Shown here piece by piece: positions 26,260 through 35,073 of a stretch of 64,000 nucleotides of DNA. The notes below the pieces were generated by a model, which was not told the DNA's origin, searched no databases, and was given only the letters and a program-made list of their open reading frames with translations. How positions within the stretch are numbered: position 1 is the first letter of the stretch; each line of letters opens with the position of its first letter. A program made the translations under genes and the position numbers. Source of the DNA: DASXUL01 sp036504855 (GTDB lineage Bacteria > Armatimonadota > DTGP01 > JAKQQT01); the NCBI GenBank assembly GCA_036504855.1, contig DASXUL010000192.1:1-64000 (forward strand), given 5' to 3'.

Positions 26260-26280
26260 GCGGAGGCAAACCGCCTCCGC
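26260..26280 (+). terminator. Hairpin after the carbohydrate-binding protein gene
   Basis: GCGGAGGC and GCCTCCGC form an 8-bp stem with a 5-base loop, 24 bases after the stop codon. There is no T tract, so its role as a terminator is likely but unproven. Confidence 0.5.
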
Positions 26281-26639
26281 CAGGCTGGCTCGGATCCGCC
26301 GCCTTGGCGCGGATCGTGCAGCGTTTACTCGGTTACCGGCCAGTCATGTGGCCTGTGTTGTTCTCACCGCGGGGGTATCCCGCCACGACTTGGCCCAGGG
26401 CGGTCACCCGGCCGTCGAAGAAGGACTAACCACCGTTGAGGCGCGGCTTCGCCGCCGTCCGCCTCAGTACGTCTGCCAACTGAGCGGTTCGCCCGAACGC
26501 CAGCCGAAATGCCGGCTGCCCCGCATGAACGCGTTCGGAGGGACCCGGACCGGCCGAGGGACGCCTGCTGCCCGCGGGGTCGCGCGGTAACAGCAGAGGC
26601 GCCCTTCCGTCATGAACGATGAAGATTGGAGCCAGTACT
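26281..26639. other. Intergenic region without a recognised gene
   Basis: About 360 bases before the PEP-CTERM gene. A GC-rich imperfect hairpin lies near 26437-26466 (GAGGCGCGGCTTCGCC and complement). No conserved frame or ribosome site until 26627. Confidence 0.5.
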
Positions 26640-27332
26640 ATGAGCTCACTGATCAAAACCATCGCGTTCTGCGCCCTGCTGGGCGCCTCGATCCGAGCGA
26701 ACGCCGCGGTAACTGTTAGCGTGGACCCCAGCGCGCCCTGGCAGGGCTACATGAACGTGTTCGACCTGCCGGCCGACGGGGGCGCCTACAAGTTCGGCAG
26801 CGGCTGGGGAACGGCGGACCTCAATGCCGGCTTCGCCGCCGACACGCTGACCCTCACGCCGAACACCAGCATCTCCCGGGACGTGGCGACCACCGACGCC
26901 TACTGGTGGAAGCCGGACGGCAGCGGGAACAAGAACATGGACGCCAACTTCTACGTGGAAAACAGCACAACCCTTCCGGGACAGGAAGTGACCTTCACCG
27001 GCATGGTCCTGGAGAACTCGCTGATTACCCCGTACACGTCCGTTGCCTTCATCAAGGACTTTGCCCCGGACTACTCGTCGAATGTCAGCACGACGGCGGC
27101 TCTCGCGCCTGGCGCGTTCAGCATCAGTCTCGCCACCACCACTGGGCATCATATCCAGTACGGGTTCGAGACGATGGGCCCGAATGCGTCTCTGGCGGAC
27201 GTGCAGAGGCTAGGCAAAGTGCGGGTGACCGCCGCCTCCACCCAGCCCCCCGTGCCAGAGCCTTCCTCCCTGGCATTGATGGCGCCAGGTCTCTTCGGCG
27301 TTCTGGCCGCATGGCGCAAACGACGCGCTTAA
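26640..27332 (+). CDS. PEP-CTERM sorted secreted protein
   Basis: A 230-residue exported protein. Signal peptide about 1-22 (FCALLGASIRANA). The C-terminus has the full tripartite PEP-CTERM signal: VPEPSSLALM, a hydrophobic segment (APGLFGVLAA) and a basic end (WRKRRA), recognised by an exosortase that is not in this window. The mature part is beta-rich with Trp/Tyr-containing segments (DAYWWKPDGSG) and no catalytic signature. An SD GGAG lies 8 bases before the ATG at 26640. Such proteins are linked to exopolysaccharide and biofilm matrix; the substrate or partner is unknown. Confidence 0.85.
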   Translation: MSSLIKTIAFCALLGASIRANAAVTVSVDPSAPWQGYMNVFDLPADGGAYKFGSGWGTADLNAGFAADTLTLTPNTSISRDVATTDAYWWKPDGSGNKNMDANFYVENSTTLPGQEVTFTGMVLENSLITPYTSVAFIKDFAPDYSSNVSTTAALAPGAFSISLATTTGHHIQYGFETMGPNASLADVQRLGKVRVTAASTQPPVPEPSSLALMAPGLFGVLAAWRKRRA

Positions 27333-27603
27333 CGCGCTGATTCCATCCCCGAAGCCCGCCCAGCCTTCGCCGGGCGGGCTTCGCCGCGCACGAGGCGCCA
27401 GCGTCCGCTCGGGCTGTGGCCGTTGCCCGCGCGGCGGTGATATCATGCGGTCGAAAAGCCGCTGGGCGAACGGCCGATAGGGCCGCGCCGGGGCGGCGCC
27501 CTGGTCGTCGCAGGGCCGCTGGAACCTGAGTGCCGTGTGCGATAGGATCTGTCGGCGAGCGCGCTCGCAGACCTCGTGAGGAAGCGACACCCCAGAAGAG
27601 ATA

Positions 27604-27709
27604 GGGGGCGGACACGGCAAGCCATGTCGCTACCGGTAGGCCCGGCCGTTCACCGTTCGGTGGTTGGACCCAGTGACGCGTAGAGAGACGGCTTGCCGTG
27701 TCCGCCCCC
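27604..27709. repeat. 20-bp-arm inverted repeat within a longer imperfect palindrome
   Basis: Arms 27604-27623 and 27690-27709 are exact reverse complements. Similarity continues outward imperfectly (CCCAGAAGAG against TTTTCTGGGA, then GACCTCGTGAGGAAGC against its diverged complement near 27725-27745), as if two copies of a roughly 80-base element face each other. The rest of the 600-base gap 27333-27932 holds no gene I recognise. Confidence 0.7.
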
Positions 27710-27932
27710 TGTTTTCTGGGAGTCAGAGGCTTCTCATGCGGTCGGCCAACTGCCAGTTTCACCCTAACAGCGCGTCGCCAAACGAGCGCAACGGCTTCAC
27801 GCGAACGCGCGAGTGGACGATCGCCAACGGTCCCTCCATGCGGCTGATGTGGAGGCCGGCCGCCAAGGCGGTGGATGACTCCACCGGCGGAGCGGCCGGC
27901 CAGGCGCCGCCGCGGAAGGAGCCTCAGGACGC

Positions 27933-28502
27933 ATGAACGCCTCCATTGTGAGATCACTGGTCTGCCGGCCCTCGGTGCGCGGTCTCCGTTTCCCGGCCCG
28001 GAGCGGCGTGGCAGCCGCCCTGCTGCTCCTCGCCGCGACAGCCGCCCGCGCGAACGATCCTCCGTTCTTCTTCCACAACGCCCGTCTGGACCTGCTGGGG
28101 AACGTGACGATGTGGGTGTACAGCCCGGCGGTGTGGCTGGTTGAGGGGGCAGTGCTCAACGGCTTCTTCCGCTTCGGTTACTGGAAATGCGTGGGACTTG
28201 CGGCGGTGGCGAACGTCGCCTCCACCATCGTCTCCATGATCTGGTACTTCAGCCAGTCCGGAGGGTGGGCCGAACAGCCGCGCGGCTGGAAAACCGCGTG
28301 GATCTACGGGAACCTCGACCAGTTCGCGCTCCTGCTGATCCGCTCGTTCCTGGTGACGGCATCGGTGGAAGCGGTCATCATCATCCTGATCCTCGGGAAG
28401 CGGATGGATAGCCGGCGGACGATCGCCGCGGTTGCGTGCGCCAACGCTGTGTCATACGCGCTGTCGGCGGCGCTGATCCCGGTGATCGGGCACTTCACTT
28501 AG
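27933..28502 (+). CDS. Membrane protein of unknown function
   Basis: A 189-residue protein with an N-terminal signal-like helix (about 20-42, ending TAARAND) and about four further hydrophobic helices (60-80, 88-108, 130-152, 160-185). It resembles no family I can name. A GGAG site precedes the ATG. It converges on and overlaps by 8 bases the 3' end of the large minus-strand gene at 28495. The final helices are rich in Ile and Ala (VEAVIIILILGKRM), as in small inner membrane proteins. Confidence 0.55.
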   Translation: MNASIVRSLVCRPSVRGLRFPARSGVAAALLLLAATAARANDPPFFFHNARLDLLGNVTMWVYSPAVWLVEGAVLNGFFRFGYWKCVGLAAVANVASTIVSMIWYFSQSGGWAEQPRGWKTAWIYGNLDQFALLLIRSFLVTASVEAVIIILILGKRMDSRRTIAAVACANAVSYALSAALIPVIGHFT

Positions 28503-31308
28503 CGCCCTCAGCGGGCGGCGCCATGAATTCCATGTTGGCCGAAAGCAACTCCGGGGCAGCCCGGAAATCGTACAGCGCCATCGGCAGCCGCACATCCGCG
28601 GGCTTCTCGCCGGGGAGCCGGAAGGCGAACTGGTATAGCGCCGTTTGCGGCAGCGTTCTGAGCTGGTCGCTCACGATATCCCACACTTCCATCGGCATGA
28701 ACCAGTTCCCCATTCCGGCGATCATCTGCATGGTGAGCGTTCCGGCGTTCCCCGGCCAGATCGGGAACACCACCCCCAGATCGCCATCCATCACGCTGGG
28801 ACCAACGGACATATAGGAATAGAGCCTCATGTCCACGCGCGGTTCGATGCTCCGCTGAGCGAAGGTATAGGTTTTCCAACCCTTTCGCGCGGCCTTCACC
28901 CGCTTCAAGAGGCTGACGAGCAGGTCCCCGTGGGCATCCGGCGGCTTCGGCATCGGGAGCGACGATGAGAACTCGTGGAAGCGATGGGGCACGCCGACGT
29001 CCACGATGGGAGCATCCAGCGGGTCGACACCCGTCTGTAGCAAGATCGCCATGCGGTCCGGCATCGTGAAGCCGAGGGGCGGCGGCTGAGGCCGTTCGTC
29101 CGGGCCAAGGAGTCCCGGCTGCGGGAGGCGCCAGTCCAGGAAGGCGATCCCGGCGGCGTCCGGCTGCCGGGTGAAGTCGTCCACAAGTTGGACCAGGCGC
29201 TCGGCGACGGCGGGCTCCGAGGGTCGAACATAGTCGGCGCACGCGAACGGGTCGAGGAGAGGCGGGCGCCCCGCCTCCGGGTTGCGTTCCAGCCATTGCG
29301 ATCGCGTCCGCCCGAGCGGATCAACATCCACCCAGTCCGGGTGCGCGGAGAGCCAGTGGTCGGCCGGGGCCCCGGGCATCCTCCAAGCAAGCGTCTCCAG
29401 GTATCCCACGATGCGGATTCCGGCCGGTTTCATCGCTTCCACGGCGGAGGCCCAGCCGTCCTGGCCCTTCGCGCCGGGATAGGGCGGAAACGCCTTCGTG
29501 GGAATCGTCGCGGCGCCGTCGTACAGAACCGGGTAGAACAGCACATTCAGGCCACGGCTTTTCATGGCCGTTGCGAGGTCCCGGAGCCGTTCCGGCGACA
29601 GCACGGGCGCCACGATCCCGCGCTGGCTGGACGGCAGCGCGGCCGGCTTCAGAGCGGAGAGGGCGCCGCGTACTCTATCCGCCGCCTTCTGAACCTCCGG
29701 ATCCGGCCCTTGGGGCGGCGCCTTTCGAAGGGACCTCAGCTCCTTCAGGTCCACCGAACCGTACCAGAACGTCAGACCCGTAACCGCCGCATCCACCCAG
29801 CCGACCCCCGGCGCGTCCACGCGGATGACGGCCCGCGTGTTGCCGCTCAGCGTGGTGCTCGGCACGTCGGCGGCCGTCACGGGCCGCGCCGAGGTCATGG
29901 GGCCTGCCTCGCCGACTGAGTCCACGAAGATCGACTCGTTCTCCGAGAGCCTTCGGATCGTCTCTTGTTGCGAGGGTGTCATCGCGGAAAAGACGATCGG
30001 CGGATTCTCCGCCTTCTCCGACCCGAAGATCCGCTGGCGCTGCGCATCGGAGAAGGCGAGGGGGTCATCCGCGGCAAACGGGAGGCGTTCGGCGAGCCGC
30101 ACCCAGCCCAGGTCCTTTGTCATCCGAACGTCCATCTCCGCAACCGCGCTCGCAACAGCGGCCGGCATCTCCATCCACTCGGACTGGCGCGCGGCGAGGC
30201 CGCGACGGTCCCAACAGAGCACGTAGTCATCGCCGAGGCGGCGCCATGTGGCCGTAACCGCCAGACGGATGCCGTCCAACACATCGCGACATGGCAGGGA
30301 GGCCGACCCGATGAACACCGGCGCGAAGCGGTAGAGGCCGGGCTGCAGGTGCAGCCCCGTCTTCGCGTTCACGCGCTTCAGCAATTCGGCCACGGTGTGC
30401 ACGTCGGTCGTGCCGAGCGGCGCGGTGAGAGCCGCCGTGTCCAGGTCCGAGGGTTGCAGGCTGTTGGGCGCTTCCCGGAGGTATGGCACGTTCACTGGAC
30501 TCGTAAGGATGGACGCGCGAGCCAGCCGGAACTCCAGGCGCGGACCGCGCAGCACGTCCAGTTTCCCGGCCCATGCCTTGCCCGTGGAGTCGGACTCGCA
30601 GCCCCCGAGGTCCACCGCGGACTCCTCGACGCGCAAATTGGCGGCCACCCGAGCGCGGCTCCAGTCGATCGGGCTTTCGATATCCGAGACGGTTGTTTCC
30701 GTGGTTTCCGTTCGCGGCGCTTCTCCGGGCGCTACATGCAGGGACGGCACGACCCGGACGATCCGCAACGGAGGGCGCAGCGCCTGCGCAAGCAGCGCCC
30801 GCACGTCTTCCGGAAGATCGCCGAAAGGAACGCCGGCCGCGGATCCGATGGCCTGCAATTCCTCTGGCGGGAGCCCCATGAGCACGCGCGTCAGAAGGAG
30901 CGACCGGCTGGACGCCTGCAAGGGAGTGAGGCGCGCGAGATCCGGGTTAGCCTCCTCCCGGTACCGCGGAACGAGAGCCCATGCGCCGCCGACAGCCACG
31001 GCGGTCAGCGGCTCATCGGGATTCCCAACGGCCTGGGTGATGAGCTTCAGTTGGGCTTCCAGGTTTGGCTCGGCCCGCGCCGCTTCCTCCGACCATGCGG
31101 GCGACGGCTGGAGGACGATCTCGCCCGCCGCGACGACCGGCCGGCCGCGCATGGTCCGGGCGAGCGCCGCCATCAGATCGGGGGCCGGGACGGCCCGCTC
31201 TTCGGCGGAGCCCCGCGTAGGTTCCGCGGGAGCGGAGTGGGCGAACGGGAGGAGCGAGCCCGCGAGAATAAGCGCGCGAGCAGTCTGGCGGAGCATTGGC
31301 ATGACCAT
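28495..31308 (-). CDS. Large secreted protein with STN-like domain and C-terminal TIM-barrel-like region
   Basis: A 937-residue exported protein. Signal peptide about 1-26 (LLPFAHSAPA). A middle region near 320-390 (TVAELLKRVNAKTGLHLQPG ... DDYVLCWDRRG) resembles the STN/secretin N-terminal fold. From about 570 the sequence looks like a glycosidase-type TIM barrel: SPERLRDLATAMKSRGLNVL, GIRIVGYLETLAWR, HPDWVDVDPLGR, then FLDWRLPQPG, as in GHL10-like families. Catalytic residues are not certain. The ATG at 31308 follows GGAGG by 5 bases; other ATGs at 31302 and 31296 are possible. Function not known; neighbours are carbohydrate-related. Confidence 0.6.
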   Translation of the reverse strand: MVMPMLRQTARALILAGSLLPFAHSAPAEPTRGSAEERAVPAPDLMAALARTMRGRPVVAAGEIVLQPSPAWSEEAARAEPNLEAQLKLITQAVGNPDEPLTAVAVGGAWALVPRYREEANPDLARLTPLQASSRSLLLTRVLMGLPPEELQAIGSAAGVPFGDLPEDVRALLAQALRPPLRIVRVVPSLHVAPGEAPRTETTETTVSDIESPIDWSRARVAANLRVEESAVDLGGCESDSTGKAWAGKLDVLRGPRLEFRLARASILTSPVNVPYLREAPNSLQPSDLDTAALTAPLGTTDVHTVAELLKRVNAKTGLHLQPGLYRFAPVFIGSASLPCRDVLDGIRLAVTATWRRLGDDYVLCWDRRGLAARQSEWMEMPAAVASAVAEMDVRMTKDLGWVRLAERLPFAADDPLAFSDAQRQRIFGSEKAENPPIVFSAMTPSQQETIRRLSENESIFVDSVGEAGPMTSARPVTAADVPSTTLSGNTRAVIRVDAPGVGWVDAAVTGLTFWYGSVDLKELRSLRKAPPQGPDPEVQKAADRVRGALSALKPAALPSSQRGIVAPVLSPERLRDLATAMKSRGLNVLFYPVLYDGAATIPTKAFPPYPGAKGQDGWASAVEAMKPAGIRIVGYLETLAWRMPGAPADHWLSAHPDWVDVDPLGRTRSQWLERNPEAGRPPLLDPFACADYVRPSEPAVAERLVQLVDDFTRQPDAAGIAFLDWRLPQPGLLGPDERPQPPPLGFTMPDRMAILLQTGVDPLDAPIVDVGVPHRFHEFSSSLPMPKPPDAHGDLLVSLLKRVKAARKGWKTYTFAQRSIEPRVDMRLYSYMSVGPSVMDGDLGVVFPIWPGNAGTLTMQMIAGMGNWFMPMEVWDIVSDQLRTLPQTALYQFAFRLPGEKPADVRLPMALYDFRAAPELLSANMEFMAPPAEGAK

Positions 31309-31820
31309 GCGATCCTCCATCAGCGCCCGGGCGCGTGGGGCAGCCAAGAAGACGGCGCGGACGCCTGAGCGCCATGATATCGCCGTCCGCCGCAAATGGC
31401 GAACTCACCCGGCATCCGGCGTTCCCAAGTTGAAGGCGGCTCCTGCCCCGATAGGCTGTTAGGAACGGGTCATATGGGGTAGTTATGATGGATGAGGCGG
31501 TGACGCCAACCAACCAGCCAGCCCTCCTAGCGGAAAGGCGCCTGACGGCGTTCCGCCGGTACGGCGGAGCGGCGTCGGAGATCCCGACGACGGTAGAGAC
31601 GCCTCGCCTGAGGTTGACAAAAGCATCGGCGCAACCCTCGCAGATGAACTGCACAGACGGGTCCCGGAGCGCAATCGGGATTCCGCCATGTGATTGGCCG
31701 ATGCAGCCACACCCGACGTCGTCGAACGGGCTCACGCTCGTACCCCTCGCCATGTCGTACCGCCATCCCGCATGGGGGCAAGCTGCTGAGCGCCTCCCCC
31801 ACGCTCCTAGGAGAAAACAG
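31309..31820. other. Intergenic region without a supported gene
   Basis: About 510 bases between divergent genes. A minus-strand frame (about 31450-31753) with Cys-containing segments exists but has no ribosome site, so I do not call it. The only clear signal is AGGAGA just before the radical SAM gene. Confidence 0.5.
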
Positions 31821-33380
31821 ATGCCCACGCTCACAATTGACTATGTTGTACCCGATCGCCTTGGAACGCCCGCGGTTGGCCCACGGGCGCGTCGCGCGCC
31901 TATGCCGCCGATGAGCCTCGGCCTGCTGAAGGCGATGACGCCGCCCACGCTGGATGGCTATGATCTGGTTCCCCGCTGCTGGGACGAGGTCTGCATGGGG
32001 GGTTACGATGTGGCGAAGCGGGCCCCGGACCTGCTGTGCCTCTCAAGCCTAACCACCTCGGCGGCGCGCGCATACCACATCGCCGGCGAGGCCCGGGACG
32101 TGAGCGGAGTGGGCGGGAAGCCCATCCAGATCGCGATGGGCGGCATCCACGCCACGGCCCTCCCGCGCGAGGCCCTGGCGCATGTGGATGCGGTGGCGCT
32201 TGGCGAGACGGCGCCGTCCACCCTGCGCGGGATGCTCTCCTGGCTGATCGCGCAGCGCCCGGCCGGCGGGGCAGAAAAGCGCGCGTTCGAGATGCGGCCG
32301 GATGCGGCGGCGGAGCCGCGGCCTCTGCCGGACTGGTCCTGGGCGCCGGCGAAGGGCTACCTCGCGCCGTGGTCGATGCAGACGTCCGTGGGCTGTCCGT
32401 TCGACTGCTCCTTCTGCTCGGTCACCTTCGTTTACGGCTCGCATCACCGCGCGCTCCCCTACGAAGAGATCGAGCAGGAGGCCGCCCGCTTCGGCCGGAA
32501 GGGCACGGGCGTGGTCATTGATGACAACTTCCTTCCGAACAAGCTGGGTGAGCACGCCAAGCGGGTCTGCGAGATGTTCCAACGCCACAAGGTGAAGTGG
32601 GTAACCGAACTCACCGCCCTGACCCTTTACAACAACGCGAAGGAGCTCATCCCCCTCTTCGCGCGCTCCGGTTGCCGCGGCCTCTACCTGGGCATCGAGT
32701 CCATCTCCGGGAGCCTCAGCAAAAGCATGGACACGCGGCGGTACACCGACCTCGTGAAACGCTGCCACGACTACGGCATCGGGGTTCTGGGCGCCTTCGT
32801 GTTCGGCGTCGGCCCGGAGGAGACCCCGGACACCTTCGAACGAACCGCCGAATGGGGCATCCAGGCGAAGCTCGACCTGGCCCAGTTCAGCATCAATACG
32901 CCGGAACCCGGCGCCCGCGATTTCGAAAGCGCGGTGCGCGGCGGGCTCATCACGGACTGGAACTGGGAGCACTACGACGGCGCCCACCCGGTGCGCCGAT
33001 TTGAGCATATCTCGCAAGAGGCGATGTACCAGGGTCTGCGGAACGCCTTCGAATGGTTCTACAGCGCGCGCGGCGCATGGCGGCGCCTCTCCCCGGACCT
33101 CCTGGAAACGGCGCGGTGGACCTACTGGCGGCGCTCCCTCTTCATGGCCGCGGTGAACAAGTACCTGTCTGGAACCCAGAAACTCTGGCACGCGGCCAGC
33201 GTATACGACCGCTTCCTGGCCGATCGCGTGGAGGAGCCCAACCGCCACGTGCTGGAGCAGTTCGCGCCCGGCATGCCCGAAGGCCAGTACGACGCCCGCG
33301 CGCGCAACAAGGTCCTGCAGAAGCTCGCCCCCAACCCGCTGCACCAGGTGATTCCCGACATTGCGGTCGCGTCGCTCTGA
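31821..33380 (+). CDS. B12-binding-type radical SAM protein
   Basis: A 519-residue cytoplasmic enzyme. Residues 1-140 resemble a B12-binding Rossmann domain (LLCLSSLTTSAARAYHIAGE, QIAMGGIHATALPREALAHV, VALGE). The usual DxHxxG cobalamin motif is not visible. The radical SAM cluster motif Cys-x3-Cys-x2-Cys is in GCPFDCSFCSV near residue 195. GLYLGIESISGSLSKSMD near 295 and VFGVGPEETPDTFE near 330 are the usual SAM-barrel strands of this group. The C-terminal 130 residues hold a helical DUF4070-like part. Members include hopanoid and lipid-modifying enzymes, but the substrate here is unknown. The start at 31821 follows AGGAGA by 7 bases. Confidence 0.85.
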   Translation: MPTLTIDYVVPDRLGTPAVGPRARRAPMPPMSLGLLKAMTPPTLDGYDLVPRCWDEVCMGGYDVAKRAPDLLCLSSLTTSAARAYHIAGEARDVSGVGGKPIQIAMGGIHATALPREALAHVDAVALGETAPSTLRGMLSWLIAQRPAGGAEKRAFEMRPDAAAEPRPLPDWSWAPAKGYLAPWSMQTSVGCPFDCSFCSVTFVYGSHHRALPYEEIEQEAARFGRKGTGVVIDDNFLPNKLGEHAKRVCEMFQRHKVKWVTELTALTLYNNAKELIPLFARSGCRGLYLGIESISGSLSKSMDTRRYTDLVKRCHDYGIGVLGAFVFGVGPEETPDTFERTAEWGIQAKLDLAQFSINTPEPGARDFESAVRGGLITDWNWEHYDGAHPVRRFEHISQEAMYQGLRNAFEWFYSARGAWRRLSPDLLETARWTYWRRSLFMAAVNKYLSGTQKLWHAASVYDRFLADRVEEPNRHVLEQFAPGMPEGQYDARARNKVLQKLAPNPLHQVIPDIAVASL

Positions 33381-33434
33381 ACGGTGCGTCAAACGCTGAC
33401 GGACCGCCGGGCGGCGTTCCGGTGGCTACCGCCA

Positions 33435-33532
33435 GGCCCCGAGGGGCCGGCTCAGAGGGATGAGGGCGCCTTCGCGCCCTGTCATCACGGCGCGAAGGCG
33501 CCGTTGGTCTCCTGAGCCGGCCCCTCGGGGCC
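33435..33532. repeat. Nested palindromic element, copy 1
   Basis: Outer arms 33435-33455 and 33512-33532 (GGCCCCGAGGGGCCGGCTCAG and complement) enclose inner arms 33465-33478 and 33489-33502 (GGCGCCTTCGCGCC and complement). The outer arm is itself partly palindromic. It lies between two convergent genes, so it can also terminate both. A second copy is at 40534-40641. Confidence 0.9.
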
Positions 33533-33545
33533 AGGCGTGCAATGG

Positions 33546-35033
33546 CTATGGCAGCTTCGCCAGCACGATGTTGTCCACGCCCAGGTAGTAGCCCGTGGAG
33601 GCTGGCTCCTTGCCCACCGCCTTGAAGGTCAGTTCGTGCGGGCCGGCGGCGAGTTTGGCGCGACCCAGGATGTGATCCAGCGACGCGTAGGTCCCCGCCG
33701 CGTAGGCCTTCTGCGGCTCTCCCAGTGGCTTCCCATCCAGGCTGGCCTGGTAGGTTCCGTAGTCGTAGGAGTGAACCAGTTGCGTGGTGATCTCGTACGC
33801 GCCATCGGTTGGCGCGTTGAACGGGATCGACAGCGAGGAGCCCACGCCCACTCCCTTGAAGAAGATGAGGTCCTTCGTCCAGTCGAGGCCTTTCTGGATT
33901 TCCGCCTCGCCCTTTTCGGTTTTGACCTTGCTCAGTAGGTCCTCCGCCTCAATCACCGTGGCGTTCCCGTAGGGCGTGCGGGCGTAACCGGCCGGCAAGT
34001 CGGGCAGGGGTTTCAGCTCCTTCTGGTACCAGAAGGCCACCGAGGAGAACTCGTCGGCGCGCTCCTCGAAGCCGGAGCGCACGGAGCCGTCCGTCTCGTC
34101 GTTGAACGTCCAGCCCTTGTGTTCGATCTCCAGACGCAGCGACTTCTTGAACGGCACGGGGTCGAGAATCTGCCAGCGGTAGGCGCTGGACCGCGCGCCA
34201 ACGCCCTGCCCATCCGCAACGGTGATGCCGTAATACGGCCCCGTGGCTTCGTGGAAGCCCCAGGCGTCGTTGAAGAAGTCCTCCGTTCCGGTTCCCTGCA
34301 GCGAGGCCGTGGTCTCGCCGTCCACATACCACATGTCGTCGCCCTCGCCGAACCAGCCCGTGCGGTTCTGGACCACGGAGAGAACCGTGCCCACGTAATG
34401 GCCGGTCCCCTGGATGTCGGCGATGACGTAGTTGCGGCCGGGCGGCGCCGGGATGGCCTGGCGGTAGTGCGCGTGGAAATAGGCCACGTCGTACGGGATG
34501 CTGTCCTGCTTTCGCCAGTCCACATGGAAATAGAACAGGCCCACGCCGCGCTTGCCCTCATTCGTCATCGTCACCCTCGCGTGTTTGCGGAACGGCATCG
34601 GCCAGTAGCAGTTGTGGGAGCGCCCGTCCGAGGAGCACCGCACCGGCAGCGAATCCACCTTCCGCTCGTAGCCGTGCCCCACGGCGAAGAAGTCACCCAG
34701 CGGGGTGTCCACGCTGGGGAAGGGGCTGTTGTCCCAGTAGATGCGGAGGCGCAGCAGGCGCGGCCAAGCATACTCGTTGGCGGCCAGCGTCATCCAGATA
34801 TGGGTGATCGCGCCGGGGCCATCCACGTCCGCCAGGGTGAGCGTTTGGCCCGCGGGCAGCCGCTTGCTGTCGTCGTTGCTGGACAGATCGGCGTTGTTGG
34901 ATGACGATCGCTCCGCAGTGTACGGCTTCAGGCGGGCCAGTTCCAGCCCATCCATGGGGCTCTGGGCATGGGCGGCGAGGCATGCGAGCGGCAGCAACGC
35001 AGCCGCGAGGAACAGACGATGGACTCTCGACAT
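33546..35033 (-). CDS. Secreted GH172 (DUF2961) glycosidase
   Basis: A 495-residue exported enzyme. Signal peptide about 1-23 (LACLAAHA). The DUF2961/GH172 core carries GEGDDMWYVDGE near 235 and GTGTEDFFNDAWGF near 256, the two Glu-containing motifs of GH172 alpha-fructofuranosidase and related enzymes. An N-terminal jelly-roll segment includes PGAITHIWMT and LRIYWDN. After about 370 comes a beta-sandwich, possibly carbohydrate-binding (AGPHELTFKAVG). Its substrate is probably a furanoside such as an arabinofuranose or fructofuranose; this fits the GH127 neighbour. The ATG at 35033 follows AAGGAG. It ends next to the nested palindrome. Confidence 0.82.
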   Translation of the reverse strand: MSRVHRLFLAAALLPLACLAAHAQSPMDGLELARLKPYTAERSSSNNADLSSNDDSKRLPAGQTLTLADVDGPGAITHIWMTLAANEYAWPRLLRLRIYWDNSPFPSVDTPLGDFFAVGHGYERKVDSLPVRCSSDGRSHNCYWPMPFRKHARVTMTNEGKRGVGLFYFHVDWRKQDSIPYDVAYFHAHYRQAIPAPPGRNYVIADIQGTGHYVGTVLSVVQNRTGWFGEGDDMWYVDGETTASLQGTGTEDFFNDAWGFHEATGPYYGITVADGQGVGARSSAYRWQILDPVPFKKSLRLEIEHKGWTFNDETDGSVRSGFEERADEFSSVAFWYQKELKPLPDLPAGYARTPYGNATVIEAEDLLSKVKTEKGEAEIQKGLDWTKDLIFFKGVGVGSSLSIPFNAPTDGAYEITTQLVHSYDYGTYQASLDGKPLGEPQKAYAAGTYASLDHILGRAKLAAGPHELTFKAVGKEPASTGYYLGVDNIVLAKLP

Positions 35034-35073
35034 TTGGTGGCTCCTTCGGGATGATCGGGGGATGCTTGCTCTA

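Noticed and set aside
28645..31462. Several long plus-strand frames
   Set aside because: Antisense to the 937-residue secreted protein; composition is shadow-like.
31450..31753. Minus-strand frame with Cys-rich segments (GCGCIGQSHGG, ICEGCADAF)
   Set aside because: The spacing suggested a zinc ribbon, but there is no ribosome site, no conserved family and it merges into the antisense of another gene.
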